Of a DNA stretch of 64,000 bases, positions 21,440 through 32,488 are shown in pieces. Origin of the DNA: Bretschneidera sinensis (Eukaryota; Streptophyta; Magnoliopsida; Brassicales; Akaniaceae); contig CM043699.1 of the NCBI GenBank assembly GCA_023935145.1, forward strand, positions 66,623,638-66,687,637, in the 5' to 3' direction. The notes under the pieces were generated by a model. That model had not been told where the DNA came from, ran no database searches, and saw nothing but the letters and a program-made list of their open reading frames with translations. Within the stretch, counting starts at the first letter, position 1. Every line of letters begins with the position of its first letter. The translations under genes and the position numbers were made by a program.

Positions 21440-21661
21440 TGCGCTCGATCGCAGTTTGGTGCTATCGATCGCAGGTACAATCGATCGCATGTCTTGTGCG
21501 CACGATCTCATGTGCGCTCGATCGCATGGCTGCTGCGATCGATCGCAGATGCACTGAACTTCACATATTTTGATGTGGGATTGATGACCTTGCGCTCAAT
21601 CATAGGCAGGTGCGCTCGAGCGCATGTGCGCTCGATCGCATATCTCGTGCGATCGATCGCA
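21440..21661. repeat. U3 palindrome array, 10 clear units (Athila 3' LTR)
   Basis: Fourteen-base units near TGCGMTCGATCGCA start at 21440, 21460, 21476, 21497, 21513, 21534, 21591, 21611, 21627 and 21648. Two degenerate units at 21550 and 21571 keep the phase through the gap. The steps are 20, 16, 21, 16, 21, 16, 21, 20, 20, 16, 21, so neighbouring units form about 37-bp dimers over much of the array. Units at 21534 and 21648 are perfect 14-bp palindromes. Confidence 0.9.
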
Positions 21662-21826
21662 ATGTCTCCAGAAGCTTCAAATCTCCTGAAATGCTTCATT
21701 TTCTCCACAAAGATGTAAAAACACACAAAACACAAGAAAAACGTAAAATAAAGTAAAATACTACTAACTAAGAGCATAACAAATGTAAGTTAAGGGTCTA
21801 AAATATGCAATATTTAAGACTCATCA

Positions 21827-23091
21827 AATACCCCCAAACTTATATTTTGCTAGTCCCTTAGCAAAACAAAATAAAAGACTCAATGAAAAACAAAGAACAT
21901 AAAGATAAAGTCATCACTCATGGTATCCAAAAATTTGAGGAGCACACATCACCATGATATTCATTCATGAGCAAGCTTAAAAAGGTAAACCCATCTTCGC
22001 AATGAATAGAAATGTGAAAATCTATTTACTTACAAAAGGCAGGATAAGGCATCAGAAGCTTGAATCAGTGCAAGGTGAATTAGCATATAAAAATGAAGCT
22101 TCCAAGTAACTCTAATGTGTAAGGTCTCCATGTCTCAAGATTCACCGAATTTCCCATAAAAAATGAACGAAAAGGCATAGTTTTTTTTTTTTTTTTTTTT
22201 AATAAGGCACGGCTATGTTAAGTTCCCTTAAGCTTTCTAATTGACCCATGTAGCGAGTGTTAAGTCAATGACTCCCAAACCAGGTGATTTTAGGGCATTA
22301 GGTGTAAAGACACCCCTAAGGACTTACTAACTCGAGTCAAAAAGGCTATGAAATTAAACCGACCTTAATATTACCAAGCAAAATTCCACCTTTTGACGTG
22401 AACACTCACTGCTTACTGAGGCAAGAGGTCCAGTTACTCAGCAAAAAGTTTATTGATATTTAAATTTTTTTTTTTTTTAATATTTTCCTATGCCCAAGAG
22501 TTCATCCAACAAGTCATCCAGTTTCAGTTAAGATATTGAAAAATACACATTAAAATCACGTGTCATACCTCACATAATTTGTGCTAATGTGCTCGTGTTA
22601 GATTAGATCAAACATGTGAATTCTCAAAATGCCTAAAGTAGGTAACCAAATTTTAAAAATTTATCACCATATCATGTGTTCAAAATGTTAAGCTCACCAA
22701 TGACATCACATCACAGAAAATGTTTAGATCAACCAAAATTTCACGATAACATGAGCATGCATTTATCTCTAGGACAAAGTGTGTGATGTGTCTCCCATAC
22801 CCCCAAACTTAAATTACACATTGACCCCAATGTGTGACTAATATGGAAAGAGCTGACCTGAGATATGGAGAACTATCTGGACTGGTATGGCTCATAGCAT
22901 ACCCCCAAACTTGAATTGAAGTACGCTTTGTCCCTGAAAAATAAAAACTGGAAAACAAAAAATACTGGAAACAAACATTAATCATAAAAATGCGAAATAA
23001 TAAATAAACAAAAGAAAAGACAAGCTGTGGGGTGCCTCCCATGAGCACTAAGTTTTACGTCTTCAGCCAGACTCTCCCTAGAATACTACAC
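21827..23091 (-). other. Athila 3' non-coding region
   Basis: About 1.27 kb lies between the integrase stop and the 3' LTR without a coding frame of note. It shares conserved blocks with the two related elements (9433-10793 and 34402-35838), for example CACCTTTTGACGTGAACACT near 22390. It contains a T-run at 22182-22200. The polypurine tract (minus strand AAGTTTGGGGGTA) abuts the LTR. Confidence 0.75.
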
Positions 23092-25491
23092 TCAATCTGA
23101 GTAACTAGGATCCTCCAACAGTATTGTCTCAATGTCCGGACTCCTCAACTCTAAGAATGGTTTTAGCCTCTGTCCATTTACCTTGAAAGTATTACCATTC
23201 TTAGGATCCTCAATCTCGATGGCCCCATGAGGAAAAACCGATCGAATAATGAATGGGCTTGACCATCGGGATTTGAGCTTGCCTGGAAAAAGATACAGGC
23301 GCGAATTATAAAGAAGAACTCTCTGACCCAGCTCAAAAGCTCGTCTCAAAATATTTTGGTCATAAGTCTTCTTCATTTGTGCTTTGTATGATCGGGCACA
23401 CTCATATGCATCATTCCGCAGCTCCTCCAATTCATTGAGTTGGAGCTTTCTTTGTGAGCCAGCCTTGGAAAGATTAAAATTTAGTTGCTTGACAGCCAAA
23501 TACGCACGATGCTCTAATTCAACCGGAAGGTGACATGCCTTTCCGTATACAATGCGATAGGGAGACATGCCAATTAGCGTCTTGAAGGCTATCCGATATG
23601 CCCACAGTGCATCCGTCAATCGCAGAGACCAATCTTTTCTAGTAGGGTTCACAGTCTTTTCCAAAATATGTTTGATCTCGCGATTTGAAATTTCCACTTG
23701 ACCACTCGTCTGTGGGTGATATGGGGTGGCAACTTTGTGTGTGATACAATACTTCTTCATCAACTGCTCAAAGATCTTGTTGCAAAAGTGCTTACCTCCA
23801 TCACTTATGATTGCTCGAGGCGTACCAAAACGAGCAAAAATAGTGTCTTTCAAGAACTGGACCACAACTCTGTGGTCATTGGTCTTGCACGCAACGGCCT
23901 CCACCCACTTGGACAGATAGTCCACAGCAACTAGAATGTATAAGTAGCCAAAGGAGTTTGGGAATGGTCCCATGAAATCAATGCCCCACACATAAAAAAT
24001 CTCAACAATCAGAATAGGGTTAAAGGGCATCATATTTCTCCTAGAAAGACTCCCTAGCTTTTGGCAACGCTCACAAGATATACAGTAGGTGTGAGAGTCC
24101 CGGAAAAGGGTAGGCCAATAAAATCCACACTGCAAAATCTTTGCAGCGGTCTTTTTAGCACTAAAATGGCCTCCACATGCATGATCATAACAAAAGGCGA
24201 TGTCATTAGATTGGTCATGCTCAGGAATACACCGTCTAATGATCTGATCAGGACAATACTTGAATAGGTAAGGATCGTCCCAGAAAAAATGTTTTACCAT
24301 GGCTAAAAATTTTGATTTATCTTGCCTCCCCCAATGCAAGGGCATGTGTCCGGTGACAAGATAGTTCACTATGTCAGCAAACCATGGTGCGTGATTGTGA
24401 GCAATGTGCATCAATTGCTCATCAGGAAAGGTCTCAGAAATGGTAGTGGCAGCCTCACTGAATTCCACAATCAATCTAGACAAATGGTCCGCCACCACAT
24501 TTTTCGAACCTTTCTTATCCCGAATCTCAATGTCGAACTCTTGAAGTAGCAAGATCCATCGGATAAGACGAGATTTAGCATCTTTTTTAGAGAAAAGATA
24601 CTTCAATGCAGCATGGTCCGAGTAGATAATGACTTTAGATCCTAACAAGTAGGATCTGAACTTGTCTAATGCAAAAACGACTGCAAGCAACTCCTTCTCA
24701 GTGGTAGAATAATTGAGTTGTGCATCGTTTAGAGTTCGACTTGCATAATAGATAGCATGGGGAAGTTTATCAACACGTTGCCCCAAAATAACTCCAACAG
24801 CATAGTCTGATGCGTCACACATAATCTCAAAAGGCACATCCCAGTTAGGTGGCTGAATAATGGGTGTGGACGTCAGAATTTTCTTCAGATCCCCAAATGC
24901 TTTCTTACAATCCTCATCAAATAGAAATGGGGCATCTTTTTGCAACAACTTGCACAAGGGCCTGGTGATCTTGCTGAAATTCTGGATAAATCGCCTATAG
25001 AAACCTGCATGGCCTAGAAAAGATCGAACCTCTTTCACCGTACGTGGGGGTGGAAGGTTGAAAATCAAATCCACCTTCGCTTTGTCGACCTCAATCCCTC
25101 GATGAGATAAGATATGCCCCAGTACAATTCCTTGCTTAACCATAAAATGGTACTTCTCCCAATTAAGCACCAGGTTCTTCTCCTTGCACCGTACCAAAAC
25201 CAAAGAGAGACGGTGCAGGCACTCCTCAAATGTTGAACAGAAGATGGAGAAGTCGTCCATGAAAATCTCTAAGAACCGCTCTACCATGTCAGAGAATATA
25301 CTGACCATGCACCGCTGAAAAGTGGCGGGTGCATTGCATAACCCAAAGAGCATGCGACGGTAGGCGAAGGTCCCAAAAGGACAGGTAAATGTCGTCTTTT
25401 CCTGATCTTCGGGGTCCACGGGGACCTGGTTATATCCAGAATAATCATCCAAAAAGCAATAATACTCGTGCCCAGCCAAACGCTCGACCAT
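23092..25491 (-). pseudogene. Athila pol: RT, RNase H, integrase
   Basis: An open stretch of 799 codons after the third stop of the element's frame. The RT has catalytic blocks [10 protein letters not shown] (residues 13-22 here) and FMDD (77-80). RNase H follows ([41 protein letters not shown]). The integrase has an H2C2 zinc domain (CISCERCQ) and catalytic blocks [20 protein letters not shown] and [11 protein letters not shown], supplying Asp, Asp and Glu; its C-terminal part ends near 23092. All catalytic residues I can check are intact. It is annotated as pseudogene only because the full polyprotein frame is interrupted upstream. Confidence 0.92.
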
Positions 25492-27948
25492 CTGATCAAT
25501 AAATAGAAGTGGAAAGTGATCCTTCCTTGTGGCAATGTTCAGCTTACGGTAGTCTATTCACACTCTCCACCCAGACTGCACACGAGTTGGCACCAACTCG
25601 TCATCCTTATTCTTTATTACCGTTAATCCAGCTCGCTTGGGCACGACATGAATGGGGCTCACCCACTTGCTATCAGAGATGGGATAAATGATCCCTACAT
25701 CTAACAGCTTAATAACCTCTGCTCTCACAACCTCTTGCATAGCAGGGTTGAGCCTTCTTTGCGGCTCCCTCGATGGCTTAGCATCTTCCTCCAAGTGTAT
25801 CTTGTGCATCACCACCGAGGGGCTGATTCCCTTAATATCCTCAATGGTCCAGCCGATAGCTTCCTTGTGCTCTCTTAAAACATCTAATAATTTCTCCTCT
25901 TGAGCCTATCCCAAATCTGAAGCTATTATCACAGACAAACAGTATGCTGGACCCAGGAACTTATACTTAAGATTATCCGGTAAAGGCTTAAGTTCCTTTT
26001 TTTGAGGTTCTGGTGACACCTTCTCCTCCTTCTCCTCCTCCTTGCTTTCTTGAGGATCAGACTCCAAAATGGCATTTACTTCCTCGAGTAACCTATCTAA
26101 ACCCAAGTCCTCTCCAAAGTGAGCAAAGTATGCCTCCATGGGATCCTCAATGCTTGATTCATCCACAGTATCCTCAAGAATCTCCTCTATCAAGCATACA
26201 TCTCTCATTTCATCATATTCCAGTGGTTGCCTAGTGATATCAAAACTGTTCAACTCCACTGTCATATTTCCGAAGGAGATCTTCATCACCCTTGTCCTAC
26301 AATTGATTAGGGCGTTAGCCGTGGCTAAGAATGGTTGCCCTAGAATCACCGGTATTTGAATCCCTACATTCTGAACCGGCTCTGTGTCAAGCACAATAAA
26401 ATCCACGGGGAAATAGAACTTATCCACTTTTATCAAAACGTCCTCAACTATCCCCCGTGGTCTTTTCACTGACCTGTCAGCCAATTGAAGGGTCGTGGAT
26501 GTGGGCTTCAATTCTCCTAACCCTAACTGCACATAGACTGAGTAGGGTAGAAGATTCACACTCGCCCCTAGATCCAAAAGGGTCCTCTCAATATGGCTGA
26601 CTCTTATCGTGCAAGAGATGGTAGGACACCCCGGGTCCTTATACTTGATGGGTAGCTTGCACTGAAGGATTGAACTGACCTGCTCGGTCAAAAATGCCTT
26701 CTTTGGGACATTCGTCCTCCTCTTGATAGTGACCAAGTCCTTTAAAAACTTGGCATATGATGGCACTTGATGGATGGCATCCAAAAATGGGATATTGATT
26801 TGGACTTGCTTGAATACCTCCAAAATTTCCTCATACTTCCCTCCTTTTTTGGGCGCCTGTAATCTCTCGGGGTAGGGCGCTCTAGGTACAAACGACCTAG
26901 GAGGGTTTTTCTCAGTAAGTGTGGCTGTAGATGGCTCAGCATCTCTCTTCTCTGTGTTGCCACTCCCTTGCCCTTGCTGCATAGTAGGGCTCTCTTCCAC
27001 TTGATTGTCCACTTGTCTCCCAGACCTCAGTGTGACAATCGACTGTACTTGTTCCTCCCCGTGCGTAGGAGTTGATGAACTCTCAACCATAAATTGTCCT
27101 TTTGGGTTTTGCACGGGCTGACTGGGGAACTTTCCTTTCTCTCTCTCACCCAAGTGACTTGCAATTTGCCCTATTTGACTCTCCAGCTTGGCAATTGCTT
27201 GGGTGTTTACCATTGTTGCACTCCTCACATCGCTCATATTTTGGCTAGTCGCTTTCATGAATTCCTTAAGAGTGTCCTCAAGCGACTGTGAAACTGGCGG
27301 TGGTGTTTGGGTGGGTGCGTGGTAAGCAGGTGAAGGTGCTGGATGGGCAGAACGACCATGATTAGGAATTTGTGGGGCAAATCCGGGAGGATATTGATTT
27401 TGAGCATGATGAGAGGTTCCTCCCTGATTCATTGGTTGGTTCTGCCTCCATGAAAAATTTGGGTGGTTCCACCACCCTGGATTGTACGTCTCGGAGTACG
27501 ATCCATTTGACTGCCTTCGAAAGTCATTGAAAGCATTTACTTGTTCCATAGGATACTCGGCACAAGCCGGCATTGATGGGCAATTCTGTGCTAGATGCAT
27601 GGGACTAGCACAGATGGAACAGCTTTCAACATTGAATGTGTTGGCAGCATTGATGGATTGGCTCACAGTGAGAGCGTCAATCTTCTTGGTGAGAGCATCT
27701 AACTTTATCCTCAAATCAGCGTCCTCTCTGAGCTCATAGATGCCTCCCCTCTTAGGAGCACGAATGGACTTATCTCGACAGCTTGAAAAATCCCACTGCT
27801 GTGAGTTATCGGACAACTTGTCCAACGCCATATATGCTTCGTCTCCTGTCAGACTCAAGAATGCCCCCCTATTCATAGACTCGATCATGCTACGGTTGGG
27901 TTGAGTCAACCCTTGGTAGAAGAATTGAACGAGTCTCCACTTCTCATA
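25492..27948 (-). pseudogene. Athila gag C-terminus, protease and RT start
   Basis: Same frame as 23092-25491. A zinc knuckle CX2CX4HX4C lies at polyprotein residues 322-335, followed by the Athila signature YNPGWWNHPNFSW. The aspartic protease DLGAS is at about residue 672 with the typical VNLLPYSVY downstream. The pre-RT linker (KPLPDNLKYKFLGP) and RT finger (GIIYPISDSKWVSPIHVVPK) follow. In-frame TAG at 25906-25908 (residue 893) and TGA at 25558-25560 (residue 1009) interrupt it. Confidence 0.9.
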
Positions 27949-28584
27949 TCAATGTGGAGGGCATCTGATCAGTAACTCTTTAAAGCGCTCCCAGCTTTCA
28001 GAGAACTTCTCATCCTCGTCCTGAGTGAAAGAGCTAATCTCCTTTCGGCACTCATTCACTCTAGACATTGGGAAAAACTTATGATAAAATTTGCTAAGCA
28101 GGTTTTCCCAAGATTTAATAGTCCCGGACGTGTTGGAGTCCAACCACGCCCTAGCTCTATCGTGAAGGGAGAAAGGGAATAGTCGAAGATGGACTGACTC
28201 CTCAGAGAAGTTCTGGAATTTGAATGTAGCACAAATGTCTTTGAACTTCTTCACATGACTATAAGGATTTTCAAGATCTAAGCCATGGAATGAGGGTAGG
28301 AGTTGGATAACATGTGGCTTCAAATCAAAGTGTGTGGCATTGGTTGGTGGCAACACTATGCAGGAAGATGAGTTAGTCGCAACGGGTGCGAACAAATCCC
28401 TAAGGGATGTAGTGGAGTCCACGTTCCAAGCTCTAGGTTGCTCTAAATGTTCAGGATGATTAAAATTTTCTCCCATCTCAATAGTCTCTCTCTCAACTAG
28501 TGCTCTTTTCTGCTTCCTAAGAGTTCTTTCTAAGTCGGGATCTAAATGTGTCAAATCTAAGTTCAAGGATCTCCGACCAAGCAT
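27949..28584 (-). pseudogene. Athila gag N-terminal domain
   Basis: The ATG at 28584, about 150 bp inside the primer site, starts the frame. Residues about 80-211 are the retrotransposon-gag capsid-like domain (ENPYSHVKKFKDICATFK, RLFPFSLHDRARAWLDS, LLSKFYHKFFPMSRV). It ends at an in-frame TGA (27949-27951, residue 212); the frame continues unbroken in sense beyond. The sense codon replaced could be CGA, a single CpG transition. Confidence 0.92.
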
Positions 28585-28731
28585 ACACTAACAGAAAAAT
28601 AATGAAATACTAACCAGCAGAAGCAACAGAATAAAGCAAACACAAAACACAAATTTTTTTTTTTTAAATTAAATTAACTAGTAGAAAAATAAAATCAATT
28701 TAGACAAAAAAATTTCACAAACCAAACAAGT

Positions 28732-28749
28732 TCCCCGACAACGGCGCCA
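28732..28749 (-). other. Primer-binding site (tRNA-Asp) of Athila
   Basis: The minus strand reads TGGCGCCGTTGTCGGGGA, one mismatch from the complement of the plant tRNA-Asp 3' end, six bases from the LTR. Confidence 0.88.
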
Positions 28750-28755
28750 AAAACT

Positions 28756-30035
28756 TGTTGTGAGTTTTAATTTACTCGCAAGCGCACGAGTCGTTTGCAG
28801 TATAGCGTTGTGCAAGTGCGAGGTCGAATCCATAGGGAATTGCGTTGTGAAAATATATTTTTAATCTAAACTAACTCTATCTTAACCTAGTTCCAAATTT
28901 CAGAATGATAGTGCAAAAAAAATTAAAACTAAATTAAATTGATTTAAAATCTAATAATTAAAAACACTAAGGTTTCCGAATCCACCCCACCAAAGTTAAG
29001 CATACATGTTCTAAAAATATAGCCTATCAAAACATTCTATGAATCCAACTATACGACGAAAAACAAAGAATATCCCAACTAAACCAAAAGCACCCAATGT
29101 ATCTACTCTTAACAAATCACAAAGAGAATCCAATTTAATCGAAAAGCATTCAATGTATCCATCAGATGAAACACAAAGAAAATCCAACAGACAATTTAAA
29201 CTCAATCAATTATAAGATTAACTCAAATAATTGACAGAACATTTATACTAAAAATTGTCAGATTTGTACAAGCAAATCTGAACTACTACGCCAAACAACG
29301 GCGGGGCTTCATCTTCAACCTTAGTTGAAGAGTCTAGCCACTCATAACTATAAAACTATAATAACAAGTGCTAAACATTTAAACTAAAACAACTGAATAT
29401 AAAGAAATAAATAAACAACTTTACATGGGAGAAATTCCACTCACTGACGGGCGGCGCTTCCCCTCGTGGTAGCAATGCCTTCGGGATCCACCAGAATGCT
29501 AGCGGACGTCCACCGGTAAACACCAAAGTGGCTTAGGAATTGTACACTGGATTATGAAGCCAAATGGTGTTTATATAGGGGAAGACCCGGAGCACTGCAG
29601 GTTTCAGATTCGACGTGGGATACTGGCCCGAGTGCGCTCGATCGCAGTTTGGTGCGATCGATCGCAGGTACGATTGATCGCATGTCTTGTGCGCACGATC
29701 TCATGTGCGCACGATCTCATGTGCGCTCGATCGCATGGCTGCTGCGATCGATCGCAGATGCACTGAACTTCACATATTTCGATGTGGGATTGATGACCTT
29801 GTGCTCGATCATAGGCAGGTGCGCTCGAACGGATGTGCGCTCAATCGTATATCTCGTGCGATCGATCGCAATGTCTCCAGAAGCTTCAAATCTCCTGAAA
29901 TGCTTCATTTTCTCCACAAAGCTGTAAAAACACACAAAACACAAGAAAAACGTAAAATAAAGTAAAATACTACTAACTAAGAGCATAACAAATGTAAGTT
30001 AAGGGTCTAAAATATGCAATATTTAAGACTCATCA
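28756..30035 (-). repeat. Athila 5' LTR (right)
   Basis: 1280 bp, 16 bp longer than its partner; the extra 16 bp are one duplicated palindrome unit (29690-29703 and 29706-29719). TATA box at 29570-29577; array 29633-29870. Confidence 0.95.
29633..29870. repeat. U3 palindrome array, 11 units (Athila 5' LTR)
   Basis: Same array as 21440-21661 with one extra TGCGCACGATCTCA unit. Roughly ten of the two dozen LTR differences counted by eye fall in this short segment. Confidence 0.9.
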
Positions 30036-30854
30036 AAGGTTTCTCAGTCTTCCTACATAGAAAAGATCATATCTAAGTTTTCTATGGAAGATAGCAAACG
30101 AGTAAAGATTCCCCTTGTTGGTCATTACAAGTTCTCCAACGATCAATGTCCTATAATGGATGAGGAGAAGAAGAAAATGGAAAAGGTCCCTTACTCTAAT
30201 GCGGTTGGATCTATAATGTTCACCATGGTAAGCACTAGACCAGACATTGCTCATGCAATAAGTGTTCTCAGCAGGTTTATGAGTAATCCCAGAAAGGAGC
30301 ATTGGCTTGGGATGAAGTGGTTGCTGAGGTACTTGAAGGGAAGCCCAAATGTGGGGCTGGTTTATGAGAAGAGGGGTAAGTCCATCTGTCTAGAGGGTTA
30401 TACTGATTCGGACTATGGAGTAGACCAATATAAAATAAGATCAATTACCTCTTACTTTTTCAAATTAAACGAATGTTGTATAAGTTGGAAAGATCAGTTG
30501 CAGCCGGTGGTAGCACTCTTAACAACCGAGGCTGAGTATATAGTGGTAACGGAAGCCATTAAGGAGGCTATGTGGTGCAAAGGGTTGTTGGAAGAGTTGA
30601 AGGTCCTAAAAGAACAGGTGGTGGTGTATTCAGATAGCCAAAGTGTGTTGCCTTTGTGCAAGAATTCGGTGTTCCATGAGAGGACAAACTATATAGATGT
30701 TCGGTACCATTTCATTCGGGAAAATGTTACAGAAGGATGCATTAATGTGGATAAGATGGCCACGGAAGAAAATCCTGCATATTTAAGTACTAAAGTTCTA
30801 CCTCTAAGTAAGTTCAATCATTGCCTTGGACTTCTTAGGATTGGAGTCGGTTGA
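30036..30854 (+). pseudogene. Copia A: RT end and RNase H
   Basis: This continues the Copia frame across the Athila insertion. The RT/RNase H connection carries TRPDIAHAISVLSRFM and RYLKGSPNVGLVYEK. The RNase H core carries TTEAEYIV and YSDSQSVL, and the frame ends GLLRIGVG with TGA at 30852-30854. It is open throughout; loss of function comes from elsewhere in the element. It aligns along its length with Copia B (1-786). Confidence 0.93.
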
Positions 30855-30935
30855 TATGGTGACTCAAATTAAGTTTGGGTCCTGAGATCTCTGCACAATG
30901 GGTTCAGGTTTAATTGCTTTGACAAAGGTAGAGAT

Positions 30936-31793
30936 TGTTGGGATTTGTCAAAGAATTAAACAGATGAAGAAGTTCAGCTTCAGGTCTGGTTGTGCGTCAC
31001 GGCCTCCAGCATGTCCCAGAAGATCAACACCACCATCTGTGCCGCGGCTCAAGGTGTGCACACCGCGGCACGGCCTTATGGGCCGTGGCACAACCCACCC
31101 AAGCCGTGGCCTCCAGCATGGCAGAAAGTCTCCCCCTTCTAAGCCGTGACATTCCTTGTTCTGAGCCGCGGCACGAAGGTACACCTGATGCCAATTTTCA
31201 ACACTCTTCTTTTGGTGCGTGGGGCTTGATTAAAACGCACAGGATCACTTAGACTTGTTGGAGGGATTGGTCCTCAAGATATAAGGGTTGAGATTGACTT
31301 CAAGATTGGTTCAAGAAGTTGGTGCACTATATAAAAGGTCATCTAGCTTCATTCATATAACATAACATCATCATACAAGAGAATTCAAATGCAAGTGTGA
31401 GAGTGTAAAGACATAGAACACAAGAGAGGCACTAGAATAGATCTCATTCAAGAGTGGCTGGGATTGAGAGAGAGCATACAAGAAGAGGGGTTCAAGGGCT
31501 TTGTAATTGGAATTTTCTTGGGGAAAATTCCAGGGAAATACTTAGTTCTTATCTCTTCTTTCATGTAACAAGAACAAGAAGGTTCTTGAGGAGGTGTTGC
31601 TGTAATTGTAAGAACTAATTGATTTAGTGCAGAGAGCTCGGAGTAGCTCACGGGGACGTAGGAATTTGTCAAACCTCGATAACAATTGCTTGTGTTCTTT
31701 CTTTGATTGGCTTGTTTCTGATTCATTACAAGTCATTCTAGACTTGGGTGTTTGGAAGATCACCACCTGGGCATCTTGAGGTGATTTCCAACA
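30936..31793 (+). repeat. Copia A 3' LTR
   Basis: TGTTGGG...CCAACA, 858 bp, preceded by a purine-rich tract (acaaaggtagaga). TATA box at 31328-31335. It is followed by GATCA (31794-31798). Confidence 0.93.
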
Positions 31794-31798
31794 GATCA

Positions 31799-32179
31799 CC
31801 TTCTCAGTGAAGTGCTTTGTCCAATCTCAATTAACAATTCTATGGTCTAATTACATTTAGAGAGTGATTAATTCATTTATCCTTTATTGTTGTCTATTAA
31901 TATGTACCTTAATATTGTAATGTATTTTGAACTTTTTTATTTGAGTTTAGTTAAGACCAAAATAAGATGAAGACTGCAGTACAAGGCTCAGGTCTAGGGC
32001 TCAAGTTATGGCATTGGATTAAAACATAGATCTAGGTAAAGATAGTAAGTCTCAACAGAAAAACCCTTGGAATACCCCAAGCAACTGATATTTTAATTTA
32101 AATACTATCAATTATAAACTTAAAATGGTAACCATAAAAAGAACAACTTTGCGACAGAGAAACAACCATTAATAGTATT
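31799..32179. other. Unassigned host DNA
   Basis: AT-rich; no gene-like frame or repeat recognised. It may be intron or flank of the ABCG-like fragment. Confidence 0.3.
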
Positions 32180-32455
32180 TCGAACAATGATCATCATCGG
32201 GTGACTAGTCCAGCTCAATTAAGGAAAATATATGGATTTATGGCACAAGGGGATGATTTACTTCCTTTACTCATTGTAAAGAAAACTTTGATGTATAGTG
32301 CAAAGTTTAGGCTCAAAGAAATGAGCTCAAAAGAGAGAGAAGAAATGGTGGAGTGCTTGATACAAGAGCTTATCCTTGTTCATGTTGGTGATAGTTTCGT
32401 CAGAGATGAAAGAACATGGGGATTTCTGGTCCATTCAATCAGTGCATTTAATCAA
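32180..32455 (+). pseudogene. ABCG-type (half-size White/WBC) transporter fragment
   Basis: A frame of about 90 residues matches the part of the nucleotide-binding domain between Walker A and the signature motif: the Q-loop block YGFMAQGDDLLPLL, then VKKTLMYSAKFRLKEMS, KEREEMVECLIQEL, and LVHVGDSFVRDE. The family continues with the ABC signature, but here similarity ends near 32440 without it, and no Walker A was seen upstream. It is therefore an exon-sized relic or a lone exon. Family assignment is from memory of the ABCG consensus; the specific member is not assigned. Confidence 0.62.
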
Positions 32456-32488
32456 AACAGATTAATCTCCCCAATAACATTTCCATAA

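Larger units (their letters stand above)
20563..21826 (-). repeat. Athila 3' LTR (left)
   Basis: On the minus strand it starts TGATGAGTCT and ends CTCACAACA; 1264 bp. U3 lies at the high-coordinate end and holds the palindrome array 21440-21661 and a TATA box at 21377-21384. Confidence 0.95.
20563..30035 (-). mobile_element. Near-complete Athila-lineage LTR retrotransposon (9473 bp)
   Basis: It is bounded by LTRs 20563-21826 and 28756-30035, a perfect AAGGT duplication, a tRNA-Asp primer site at 28732-28749 and a G-rich polypurine tract at about 21827-21842. A single minus-strand frame, 28584 to 23092 (1831 codons including stops), encodes gag, protease, RT, RNase H and integrase and is interrupted by only three in-frame stops. 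No env-like ORF is seen. By-eye comparison of the LTRs gives about two dozen substitutions (about 1.8%), so it is the youngest large element in the window. It lies nested in Copia A. Confidence 0.95.
14799..31793 (+). mobile_element. Copia A: Tork/TNT1-like LTR retrotransposon with two nested insertions
   Basis: LTRs at 14799-15716 and 30936-31793, a perfect GATCA target duplication, and an initiator-tRNA-Met primer site at 15718 define it. Removing the solo LTR (17051-18480) and the Athila element (20563-30035) with one target copy each leaves about 6.1 kb, usual for a Copia element. Domain order is gag, protease, integrase, RT, RNase H, diagnostic of Ty1/Copia. Several stops and frameshifts make it dead; at least one stop predates the solo-LTR insertion. 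Copia B at 1-1725 is a second family member. Confidence 0.93.

Noticed and set aside
21440..21661. CRISPR-like array (regular repeats with similar-length intervals)
   Set aside because: Repeats are 14 bp and palindromic, intervals are 2-7 bp and not spacer-like, and the context is a plant LTR U3.
21508..21777. Minus-strand frame with Arg/Ala/His/Ile-rich repeats over the palindrome array
   Set aside because: Frames appear on both strands because the palindromes lack stops; not conserved protein.
21827..23091. Env-like ORF expected in some Athila elements
   Set aside because: No frame with signal peptide or membrane segment is present; the region is non-coding with conserved blocks.
28732..28749. 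tRNA-Asp gene fragment
   Set aside because: Only 18 bases match and they sit at the exact primer-binding position next to an LTR.
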